Below are positions 7,576-13,052 of a stretch of DNA of 13,052 bases, in pieces. The stretch comes from Elusimicrobiota bacterium. Its GTDB lineage: Bacteria; CG03; SLGR01; PWQF01. The stretch spans positions 1 to 13,052 of the forward strand of contig PWMP01000103.1 in the NCBI GenBank assembly GCA_003558145.1, in the 5' to 3' direction. Made by a program: the position numbers and the translations under genes. The first letter of the stretch is position 1. Each line of letters starts with the position of its first letter. Under the pieces are notes generated by a model. The model saw only the letters and a program-made list of their open reading frames with translations, was not told the DNA's origin and ran no database searches.

Positions 7576-8478
7576 ATGAAACCGATCGTTTTTCTTACCA
7601 TGGGGGACCCCCGGGGAATAGGTCCTGATATTATATTTCGTTCTCTTAAGGAAATTAAGCTCAAAAAAGCAGTTATAAATGTAATAGGAAACAGGGAAGT
7701 TCTTAAAGAAGCGGCGCGGCGGCAGTCTTTTGACGCGTCCCGCGTTGAAATAACAGGTATTGAACCGTTGTTAAATCCCGGCGCCGCCGCCCTGGCCTGT
7801 ATAGATATTGCTCTTAAAAAAATTTCAAACACCCGTTTGGCGGCACTTGTAACAGCTCCGGTTGAAAAGAAGGCCATTGCGGATGTTAGTGAAGGCTTCA
7901 CGGGGCATACGGAATATATAGCTTCCCGGTGCGGAGTATCCAGTCCGATAATGTCTTTTATCACGGACAGAGTTAAAATATCTCTTCTTACAACTCACAT
8001 ACCGCTTTGCGCTGTTTCTTCAAAAATAAAAAAAGATTTAATTGTTAAGCATGTAAAAACGGCAGCCGTCTCACTTGAAAAATACTTTAAGATTAAAGCT
8101 CCCAGAATAGCCTTATGTTCAGTTAATCCGCATCGCGGGGAAAACGGACTTATAGGAAAAGAAGAAAAAGAGGAAATGGCCCCGGCCCTGAAGGAACTTA
8201 AAGCTTCCGGAATAAATATCCGGGGGCCGCTCAACGCGGATTTTGCCTTAAAGCAGGCCCTGGAAAGAAAATATGATTTTGTAGTTTCTGCTTATCACGA
8301 TCAGTTACTTCCGGCCGTGAAAACGGCACTGGGGCCGTCAGTAAATTTTACAATGGGTCTGGGTTTTATACGTACTTCTCCGGATCACGGACCCGCAATA
8401 GATCTTTCCCCTAAAGCTGACCCCGACCACAGGAGTATGAAAGAGGCAGTTAAACTCGCTGTTAAGCTCATATCCTGA
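7576..8478 (+). CDS. pdxA: 4-hydroxythreonine-4-phosphate dehydrogenase (PdxA)
   Basis: NAD(P)-dependent enzyme of the DXP-dependent pyridoxal-phosphate pathway. It oxidises 4-phosphohydroxythreonine so that PdxJ can form pyridoxine phosphate. Motifs in order: TMGDPRGIGPD (8-18), TAPVEKKAI, FTGHTEYIA (109-117), TTHIPL (H141), NPHRGENG (H186), YHDQLLP (H241) and RTSPDHGPAIDL (266-277). H141, H186 and H241 match the E. coli metal ligands H166, H211 and H266 with a constant offset of 25. The 300-residue protein (E. coli 329) is mainly shorter near the N-terminus. HDQLLP replaces the common HDQGLP. PdxA2-type 4-phospho-threonate dehydrogenases are related, but they usually neighbour a DUF1537 kinase, which is absent here. 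No pdxJ is in the window. Confidence 0.92.
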   Translation: MKPIVFLTMGDPRGIGPDIIFRSLKEIKLKKAVINVIGNREVLKEAARRQSFDASRVEITGIEPLLNPGAAALACIDIALKKISNTRLAALVTAPVEKKAIADVSEGFTGHTEYIASRCGVSSPIMSFITDRVKISLLTTHIPLCAVSSKIKKDLIVKHVKTAAVSLEKYFKIKAPRIALCSVNPHRGENGLIGKEEKEEMAPALKELKASGINIRGPLNADFALKQALERKYDFVVSAYHDQLLPAVKTALGPSVNFTMGLGFIRTSPDHGPAIDLSPKADPDHRSMKEAVKLAVKLIS

Positions 8479-9242
8479 TGGGTGAAAAACTCGGTCAGCA
8501 CTTTCTTGATAACCCCCTTATTGCTGTAAGGATTATAGATATCCTGTCTCCCGGCGCCGGTGAAAATATTCTCGAGATAGGTCCGGGACAGGGATTTCTT
8601 ACCTCTTACCTTCTGGATTCGGCAGATCGTGTAACTGCCGTTGAAATAGATAAAAATCTTGTAAGCAGTCTTAAAAAGAACTACGACAGCGAAAAACTGC
8701 AGGTGATAGAGGGAGATTTTCTCCAGGCGGACTTATCAATTCTTAAACCGGACAAAATATGCGGAAATCTTCCCTATCAGATATGCGGTAAAATTATAGA
8801 AAAAATACTTGTTTCGCCGGTTCCCTGGACTCTGGCCGTATTAATGCTTCCTCTTGCAGTAGCCAGTCGGGCCGCTGCCTTACCGGGGAGCAGCGAATAT
8901 TCGCGTCTGAGCGTTCTTTGTTCCGGATCCGGTGAAGTAAAAATTGAATTTAAAGTTGAAAAAGAAAACTTTGACCCGCCTCCAAAAATAGAATCTGCGG
9001 TTATAAGTATTTATAAAAAAAATATACTTTCAAAAAACTTTCTATCACTTGTAGGAGGAGCTTTCAGGGAAAGAAGAAAAAAACTGAAAAATTCTCTTTC
9101 AAGCCATTTTTCAATGTCTGCCTCCGAAATTAAAAAAATTCTTGATAAATACGGTATAGATGAAAATTCCAGGGCACAGGAACTGAACGTAATGAAATTT
9201 GAAGTATTGACGAAAGAATTTGTAAAAAGAAAAATTTTGTGA
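8478..9242 (+). CDS. rsmA: 16S rRNA adenine dimethyltransferase RsmA/KsgA
   Basis: SAM-dependent enzyme that dimethylates two adjacent adenines near the 3' end of 16S rRNA, a late step in small-subunit maturation. LGQHFL (5-10), the SAM-binding EIGPGQGFLT (33-42), the acidic AVEID (54-58), GDF (79-81), the catalytic NLPY (97-100), DPPPKIESAV (166-175) and FRERRKKLKNSL (196-207) are all present. The helix that normally reads like MxQKEVAxR is MLPLAVASR (123-131), so the usual Gln-Lys-Glu is lost. The 254-residue length is slightly below the typical 265-275. ATG 8478 shares its A with the pdxA stop (TGATG), indicating coupling. pdxA-rsmA adjacency is known from the E. coli surA-pdxA-ksgA operon. 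Confidence 0.9.
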   Translation: MGEKLGQHFLDNPLIAVRIIDILSPGAGENILEIGPGQGFLTSYLLDSADRVTAVEIDKNLVSSLKKNYDSEKLQVIEGDFLQADLSILKPDKICGNLPYQICGKIIEKILVSPVPWTLAVLMLPLAVASRAAALPGSSEYSRLSVLCSGSGEVKIEFKVEKENFDPPPKIESAVISIYKKNILSKNFLSLVGGAFRERRKKLKNSLSSHFSMSASEIKKILDKYGIDENSRAQELNVMKFEVLTKEFVKRKIL

Positions 9243-9248
9243 TATATT
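9220..9248 (+). promoter_or_regulatory. Sigma-70-like promoter upstream of the HAMP protein gene
   Basis: TTGTAA (9220-9225) and TATATT (9243-9248) are spaced by exactly 17 bases, spanning the end of rsmA and the start of the 56-base gap. The predicted start near 9254-9256 would give a leader of about 45 bases with an excellent ribosome site. The A/T-rich context raises the chance of a coincidental match. Confidence 0.42.
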
Positions 9249-9298
9249 AACACACAATTCGGGTTTTACCTGTAGAAATTCAGAAGTGGAGGTATAAA

Positions 9299-9721
9299 AT
9301 GAATCAGGAAAGACGTTCAAGAGTAATGATAAAAAAAGATTTTCAGAAGCAGTTTCTGAAACTTATTATTTCAACTATGTTAATTCTTCTTGTTGTTACG
9401 CTTGCTGCAATATATATAGCCTTGAGAATTCAGATAACAAGAGCCGGTTTTGCCGCATATACGGAAGTAAGGCTTATAGAAGTAATATCCTGGCTTAACT
9501 GGATTCTTCCTCTATCGGCTGTTTTGGTTGCGGGTATTGCAGTATACATAGGAATTCGCCTGTCGTTCAAAATTGCCGGACCGCTTTATGCCCTGGAGCG
9601 GCAGCTTAATATGATAAACGAGGGCAAAATAAACAGTGTTCAGCTGCGCAGTGATGATGATGAACTAATACCCCTTGCAAAGCTGATAAACGAAATACTT
9701 AGCAAGAGGCCTGTAAAATGA
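9299..9721 (+). CDS. Small HAMP-domain membrane protein without an output domain
   Basis: A 140-residue inner-membrane protein of unknown role. A basic N-terminus (1-20) leads into helix 1 (about 21-43). A short, presumably periplasmic loop (about 44-64) and helix 2 (about 65-87) follow. The remainder (88-137) reads as a HAMP linker: KIAGPLYALERQL, then INEGKINSVQLRSDDDELIPLAKLINEI, with the usual Gly-Pro at the start of the first helix and the DE pair before the second. Nothing follows the HAMP: no kinase, cyclase, chemotaxis or EAL/GGDEF domain. The ribosome site GGAGG (9288-9292) is six bases before ATG 9299, the best in the window. Its stop overlaps the mutase gene by four bases (ATGA). 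The function is not known to me. Confidence 0.8.
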   Translation: MNQERRSRVMIKKDFQKQFLKLIISTMLILLVVTLAAIYIALRIQITRAGFAAYTEVRLIEVISWLNWILPLSAVLVAGIAVYIGIRLSFKIAGPLYALERQLNMINEGKINSVQLRSDDDELIPLAKLINEILSKRPVK

Positions 9722-11139
9722 GTCCCGATAAGATAAGTTTCGGCACCGCAGGCTGGCGCGGCATAATAAGCGCCGACTTTACATTTGAAAACGTTGAAAT
9801 AGTATCCCAGGCTATAGCGGACGTCCTGAGGGAAAAATATGGGGACTCGGAAATAAATATTGCGGCCGGTTACGACAGCCGTTTTTTAGGAGAGGAGTTT
9901 TCAAAAGCTGCCGCCTGTGTTCTGGCCGGAAATGGAATAGGCGTGATATATTCTCCCTTTGATGTTCCTACTCCTGTAATATCACATTGCGTTATTCAAA
10001 AAAAGCTTCAGGGTGCTGTTAATATCACCGCTTCTCACAACCCTCCCGAGTACTCCGGAATAAAATTTTCTCCTTCCACAGGAGGACCGGCTTTACCCGA
10101 AACTACTAAAAACATTGAGAAAAATATAAAAGAAATACAGTCCGGAAGCAGGCAGCTCAAAAAGACAGATTACAGCAAAGCCCTTAAGGAAGGGCTTATT
10201 GTTGAAGAGGATTTTTCTCCTCCTTATATAGAAAAAATAAAAAAACTGGTTGATATAGAACTGATAAAAAGCCGCCTTTCTGTTGCGTACGATCCCATGT
10301 TCGGAGTAGGCAGGCACTACATGAAACGCATTCTCGGGGGTCAGTTGCAGGTTATCAATGATAAAAGGGATGTTCTTTTTGGCGGCCACAGGCCGGAACC
10401 GGCTGAAGAGTACCTTGGAGGATTAAAAAAACTTGTGGCCGGCGGCGCGGACATAGGAATAGCTACGGATGGTGACGGTGACCGTTTTGGAATAATTGAC
10501 CGCAGCGGCCGTTACATAACTGCAAATCAGCTGCTGGGCCTTGTTCTTTATCATCTCCATGCAAAAGGCATGCGCGGAGTAGGGGTAAGGTCCGTAATGA
10601 CTTCCTCTTTTATGGATGCCGTAGGGGAAATGCTGGGGGTAGAAGTAATAGAAACCCCGGTAGGTTTTAAATATATAGGAGACGTGTTTGCAAAGCAGGA
10701 TATGATTGTCGGCGGAGAAGAAAGCGGGGGCCTTACTATAGGAGGCCATCTCCCCGAAAAAGACGGCATTTTGGCCTGTCTGCTCGCTGCTGAAATTATG
10801 GCCGCTTCCGAAAAAACACTGGTTGAACTAATAGAAGAGATACAGAAACAAACGGGAAGTTTTGAAACCGTAAGAAAAAACTATACTCTTGACGAGGACC
10901 AGGTAACGAGGCTCAAGGAAAATCTTTCCCGCGCTGTTCCCGGACAAATAGGCAGTTATAAGGTTAAGGAAGTTGTAACCCTGGACGGTTATAAATTCAT
11001 ACTGGATGCAAAAAACACATGGGCGGGTTTAAGGTTTTCAGGAACAGAACCGGTGGTAAGGCTTTACGTGGAATCTTTTTCACCGGATGAGATTGAAAAA
11101 ATATCAGCTGCTGCTGAAAAAGAATTCAGTCTCGCCTGA
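9718..11139 (+). CDS. Phosphoglucomutase/phosphomannomutase (alpha-D-phosphohexomutase family)
   Basis: Interconverts hexose-6-phosphate and hexose-1-phosphate through a phosphoserine. All four family sites are intact: the N-terminal FGTAGWRGII (8-17); the phosphoserine loop TASHNPP with S106; the metal loop TDGDGDR with D251, D253 and D255; the sugar-specificity loop GGEESGG (332-338); and the phosphate-binding RFSGTEP (439-445). The 473-residue length is typical. ATG 9718 overlaps the HAMP gene stop (ATGA). Glucose-1-phosphate made here could feed the UDPGP uridylyltransferase encoded at 6487-7566. The specificity loop does not by itself separate glucose from mannose, and the bifunctional PGM/PMM group is the safest label. 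A phosphoglucosamine mutase is less likely, because GlmM proteins carry a different substrate loop. Confidence 0.9.
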   Translation: MSPDKISFGTAGWRGIISADFTFENVEIVSQAIADVLREKYGDSEINIAAGYDSRFLGEEFSKAAACVLAGNGIGVIYSPFDVPTPVISHCVIQKKLQGAVNITASHNPPEYSGIKFSPSTGGPALPETTKNIEKNIKEIQSGSRQLKKTDYSKALKEGLIVEEDFSPPYIEKIKKLVDIELIKSRLSVAYDPMFGVGRHYMKRILGGQLQVINDKRDVLFGGHRPEPAEEYLGGLKKLVAGGADIGIATDGDGDRFGIIDRSGRYITANQLLGLVLYHLHAKGMRGVGVRSVMTSSFMDAVGEMLGVEVIETPVGFKYIGDVFAKQDMIVGGEESGGLTIGGHLPEKDGILACLLAAEIMAASEKTLVELIEEIQKQTGSFETVRKNYTLDEDQVTRLKENLSRAVPGQIGSYKVKEVVTLDGYKFILDAKNTWAGLRFSGTEPVVRLYVESFSPDEIEKISAAAEKEFSLA

Positions 11140-11169
11140 GATTTTAAGTGAGGATTGATGATAAAATTT

Positions 11170-11178
11170 TGTAATAAT
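11170..11178 (+). promoter_or_regulatory. Possible extended -10 element upstream of enolase
   Basis: The 77-base gap between the mutase and enolase genes contains TGTAATAAT, a TGn extended -10 followed by AATAAT (five of six to consensus). There is no convincing -35 at 17 bases. Several purine-rich stretches (AAGGAG, AGAGG, AAAGGAA) lie between it and ATG 11217. Enolase is likely transcribed from here as well as by read-through, but this is a weak call. Confidence 0.28.
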
Positions 11179-11216
11179 GAAGGAGATGGTTAAGAGGTGA
11201 AAGAAAGGAAAATATT

Positions 11217-12500
11217 ATGACAGAAATCAAAGAAATTAAGGCAAGGGAAATTCTTGATTCACGCGGTAATCCTACGGTTGAAGTAGATCTTATAACATCA
11301 TCGGGGGTTCTTGGCCGCGCGGCGGTTCCATCAGGTGCTTCCACGGGAAAACACGAAGCCCTGGAACTCAGGGATAAAGATGCCGGCCGCTATAAAGGCA
11401 AGGGAGTCCTTAAGGCGGTATCAAACATAACGGAAAGAATTCTACCGGTCCTTAAAGGGATGGAAGTAAGCGAACAGGAAAAAATTGACGAAGCAATGCT
11501 TTCCCTTGACGGGACCGAAAACAAAAGCTCGCTTGGCGCAAATGCTATTCTAGGCGTTTCAATGGCCGCAGCGCGCGCCGCTGCTATGGAAAAGGGGGTG
11601 TCCCTGTTTAGATATCTTAAAGAGATTGCCTCCGGAGCGGATTATGCTCCTGAAAAATACATAATGCCTGTCCCTCTTATGAATATTATAAACGGTGGGG
11701 AACATGCCGACAACAACCTTGAAATACAGGAATTTATGATGGTTCCGCGGAGCGGAAAAACTTTTTCCGACAATTTGAGAATGGCAGCGGAAGTTTTCCA
11801 TACCCTCAAATCAATACTTTCAAAAGAAGGAATGACTACGTCGGTAGGAGACGAAGGAGGCTTCGCGCCTTCTCTCGACTCAAACCGGAGAGCCCTGGAA
11901 CTGATACTTCAGGCCGTGTCAGAGGCCGGATACCAGCCCGGCAGTGATGTAGCGCTTGCCCTAGATAGCGCGGCCAGCGAATTTTACTCAGACGGAAACT
12001 ATAATATTGAAGGCACAAAAAATTCGAAAGAACTGGTTGAATATTATGACAACCTCACAAAAGACCTTCCCGTTATTTCGATTGAGGACGGACTTTCAGA
12101 AGATGACTGGTCCGGATGGAAGGAATTTACATCCTGTCTCGGAGATAGAATACAGATAGTAGGAGACGATCTTTTCGTCACTAACATAAAACGCCTTAAA
12201 GAAGGAATAGAAAAAGGAATAGGTAACTCAATACTTATTAAAGTTAACCAGATTGGCACTCTGACCGAAACGTTCAAAGCAATAAAAATGGCAAAAGAAG
12301 CCGGCTACTCTTCCGTTATATCTCACCGCAGCGGTGAAACGGCAGATACTATAATAGCCGACATTGCTGTAGCCGTAGGATGCGGTCAGATAAAAACAGG
12401 AAGCCTTTCAAGGACTGACAGGATAGCAAAGTATAACCGGCTGTTAAGGATAGAAGAAGAACTAGGCGCGGAAGCCCTTATGGGCAGATTGGAAAGGTGA
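11217..12500 (+). CDS. eno: Enolase (phosphopyruvate hydratase)
   Basis: Converts 2-phosphoglycerate to phosphoenolpyruvate in the cytosol, directly downstream of the ApgM reaction. The 427-residue protein is full length and conserved throughout. It starts AREILDSRGNPTVEV (9-23), with the substrate loop SGASTGKHEALELRD (39-53). The catalytic E213 is in GDEGGF. Metal ligands D250 (LALDSA), E290 (SIEDGL) and D317 (VGDDLF) are present. Catalytic K342 is in LIKVNQIGT, and SHRSGETADT (369-378) precedes K393 in QIKTGS. A small deviation is SRTDR in place of the usual SRSER near the C-terminus. Ribosome site AAAGGAA lies six bases before ATG 11217. The stop overlaps ftsB by four bases (GTGA), and eno-ftsB adjacency is also seen in pseudomonads. 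Confidence 0.97.
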   Translation: MTEIKEIKAREILDSRGNPTVEVDLITSSGVLGRAAVPSGASTGKHEALELRDKDAGRYKGKGVLKAVSNITERILPVLKGMEVSEQEKIDEAMLSLDGTENKSSLGANAILGVSMAAARAAAMEKGVSLFRYLKEIASGADYAPEKYIMPVPLMNIINGGEHADNNLEIQEFMMVPRSGKTFSDNLRMAAEVFHTLKSILSKEGMTTSVGDEGGFAPSLDSNRRALELILQAVSEAGYQPGSDVALALDSAASEFYSDGNYNIEGTKNSKELVEYYDNLTKDLPVISIEDGLSEDDWSGWKEFTSCLGDRIQIVGDDLFVTNIKRLKEGIEKGIGNSILIKVNQIGTLTETFKAIKMAKEAGYSSVISHRSGETADTIIADIAVAVGCGQIKTGSLSRTDRIAKYNRLLRIEEELGAEALMGRLER

Positions 12501-12793
12501 GAGGAACCGGGTCTAAATTTGCTTATATTACAGTTGCGGCCGCTGTTGCCGTTTTAATTTTCTCGGGTTCTAATATAAGAACCATCTTTAAACTCAGATC
12601 TGAAATTAACCGCTACCGCGATAAACTTGAAAATCTGCAAGAGGAAAATCTCTTACTTGAAGAGGAAATAAGGCTGATTAAAACAGAACCCGAACACCTT
12701 GAGTACCTGGCCAGAAAAAAACTTGGGCTTATAAAGCAAGACGAAACAAAATATTATATAATACAGCAGACCTATACGGTACCGGCCCGTTAG
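12497..12793 (+). CDS. ftsB: Septum formation initiator FtsB/DivIC-like protein
   Basis: Small bitopic division protein that bridges early and late divisome parts with FtsL and FtsQ. The 98 residues show one transmembrane helix (about 9-24), then a coiled coil (about 31-62) rich in Leu, Glu and Arg. The family C-terminal motif EPEHLEYLARKKLGLIK (64-80) follows, then a short polar tail. The only plausible start is GTG 12497, which overlaps the enolase stop as GTGA, so translation is probably coupled. No ATG occurs in frame near the N-terminus. In a diderm with TonB and SurA the FtsB name is preferred over DivIC, though the two are homologous and hard to separate at this length. Confidence 0.87.
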   Translation: MRGTGSKFAYITVAAAVAVLIFSGSNIRTIFKLRSEINRYRDKLENLQEENLLLEEEIRLIKTEPEHLEYLARKKLGLIKQDETKYYIIQQTYTVPAR

Positions 12794-12812
12794 CCGGCTG
12801 TTGTTTTATTTT
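12782..12812 (+). terminator. Weak intrinsic terminator-like hairpin after ftsB
   Basis: CCGGC (12782-12786) can pair with GCCGG (12793-12797) across a six-base loop. A T-rich tail broken by G and A follows (about 12799-12812). The hairpin overlaps the last codons and stop of ftsB. The five-pair stem is short and the T tract imperfect, so termination may be partial or also need Rho. It is the only such structure in the window and sits where the co-directional gene run ends. Confidence 0.42.
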
Positions 12813-12850
12813 CACCTGTTAGCATAAAAAATGCGCTTATTATTAGAGAC

Positions 12851-13052
12851 TGTTCAATACTCCTTTTCTCGTCGATAAAATTTACCCATAAAATCAAAGT
12901 TACCCCCAAAAATACGCTAATATGCCCCCTTTTTTATAGAAATTTGGCAAAATCTTAAAAAGTTACCCCCACTTTTGGCTAAAAGTTACCCCCATTTTTT
13001 TGAAAAAAATCTAAATTGTGGAAAAATCATGTCACAATCTACTGCATTGTCA
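12851..13052. mobile_element. Probable end region of an insertion sequence (IS21-like organisation), continuing past the window
   Basis: From about 12851 (TGTTCAATACTCC, a possible TG tip) to the right edge there is no open frame of note. The A/T-rich sequence is punctuated by repeated GTTACCCCC motifs. Multiple short direct repeats at each end, acting as transposase-binding sites, together with TG...CA tips, are typical of the IS21 family. The transposase genes would then lie to the right of the window. The exact left tip, target duplication and family are inferred, not shown. An intergenic regulatory repeat or another element type remains possible. Confidence 0.4.
12879..12994 (+). repeat. 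Interspersed direct repeats of AAAGTTACCCCCA
   Basis: Three exact copies of the 13-mer AAAGTTACCCCCA lie at 12896-12908, 12959-12971 and 12982-12994. Two degenerate copies are visible: AAATTTACCCATA (12878-12890) and the TATGCCCCCT block (12921-12930). The C-runs start at 12885, 12903, 12925, 12966 and 12989, giving steps of 18, 22, 41 and 23. Several are close to one or two 21-base double helical turns. All copies are in the same orientation. The whole 12794-13052 stretch otherwise holds only the terminator-like hairpin. Confidence 0.85.

Noticed and set aside
11158..11193. Eleven-codon frame (ATG 11158 to TAA 11193) upstream of enolase as a leader peptide
   Set aside because: It is very short, has only a weak upstream GAGG, shows no regulatory codon run and no terminator/antiterminator hairpin follows it. 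Chance is the simpler explanation.
12822..12834. Hairpin GCAT-A5-ATGC after ftsB as a second terminator
   Set aside because: Only four base pairs, half of them A-T, and no T tract follows it.
12794..13052. CRISPR array in the repeat-bearing tail
   Set aside because: The repeats are only 13 bases, the intervals are irregular and sometimes as short as ten bases, and no cas gene is present. End repeats of a mobile element fit better.

Overview
The window is an ordinary-looking chromosomal housekeeping region from a diderm (Gram-negative-type) bacterium. The evidence for an outer membrane is an ExbB-ExbD-TonB energy-transduction system and two exported parvulin-type chaperones in the SurA family. 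Isoleucine ATA and arginine AGA/AGG codons are used freely and GC content looks moderate, which argues against enterobacteria. Cofactor-independent (ApgM-type) phosphoglycerate mutase and a eukaryotic-type UDP-sugar pyrophosphorylase suggest an anaerobic or deep-branching lineage. I cannot name the phylum from sequence alone. All genes are on the + strand and packed with overlaps or very short gaps.

Region 1 (1-4564) is one tight run: exbB (5' end cut by the window edge), exbD, tonB, an inositol-monophosphatase-family (SuhB-like) gene whose best start is a GTG inside tonB, thioredoxin reductase (trxB) and apgM. Region 2 starts after a 72-base gap carrying a good sigma-70-like promoter. It holds a PpiC-domain putative lipoprotein, a SurA-like periplasmic chaperone, a UDPGP-family uridylyltransferase, pdxA and rsmA (4637-9242). 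Apart from the uridylyltransferase, this keeps the surA-pdxA-rsmA order known from the E. coli operon. Region 3, behind a second promoter-like sequence, pairs a small two-helix HAMP-domain membrane protein with a phosphoglucomutase/phosphomannomutase (9299-11139). Region 4 is enolase and FtsB (11217-12793), followed by a weak terminator-like hairpin.

Functionally the genes join lower glycolysis (ApgM, then enolase: 3-phosphoglycerate to phosphoenolpyruvate), sugar-nucleotide supply (phosphoglucomutase and UDP-glucose pyrophosphorylase), envelope building and energising (TonB system, parvulins, FtsB), and cofactor, redox and ribosome maintenance (PdxA, TrxB, RsmA).

The last ~240 bases (12814-13052) hold no gene. 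They contain three exact copies of the 13-mer AAAGTTACCCCCA plus degenerate copies with partly helical spacing. These look like transposase-binding end repeats of an insertion sequence (IS21-type organisation) whose genes would lie to the right. This is the least explained part of the window. I did not see a clearly new biological system. The best second looks are these end repeats, the output-less HAMP protein coupled to a sugar-phosphate mutase, the degenerate motif in RsmA, and a strong arginine-over-lysine bias confined to exported proteins.
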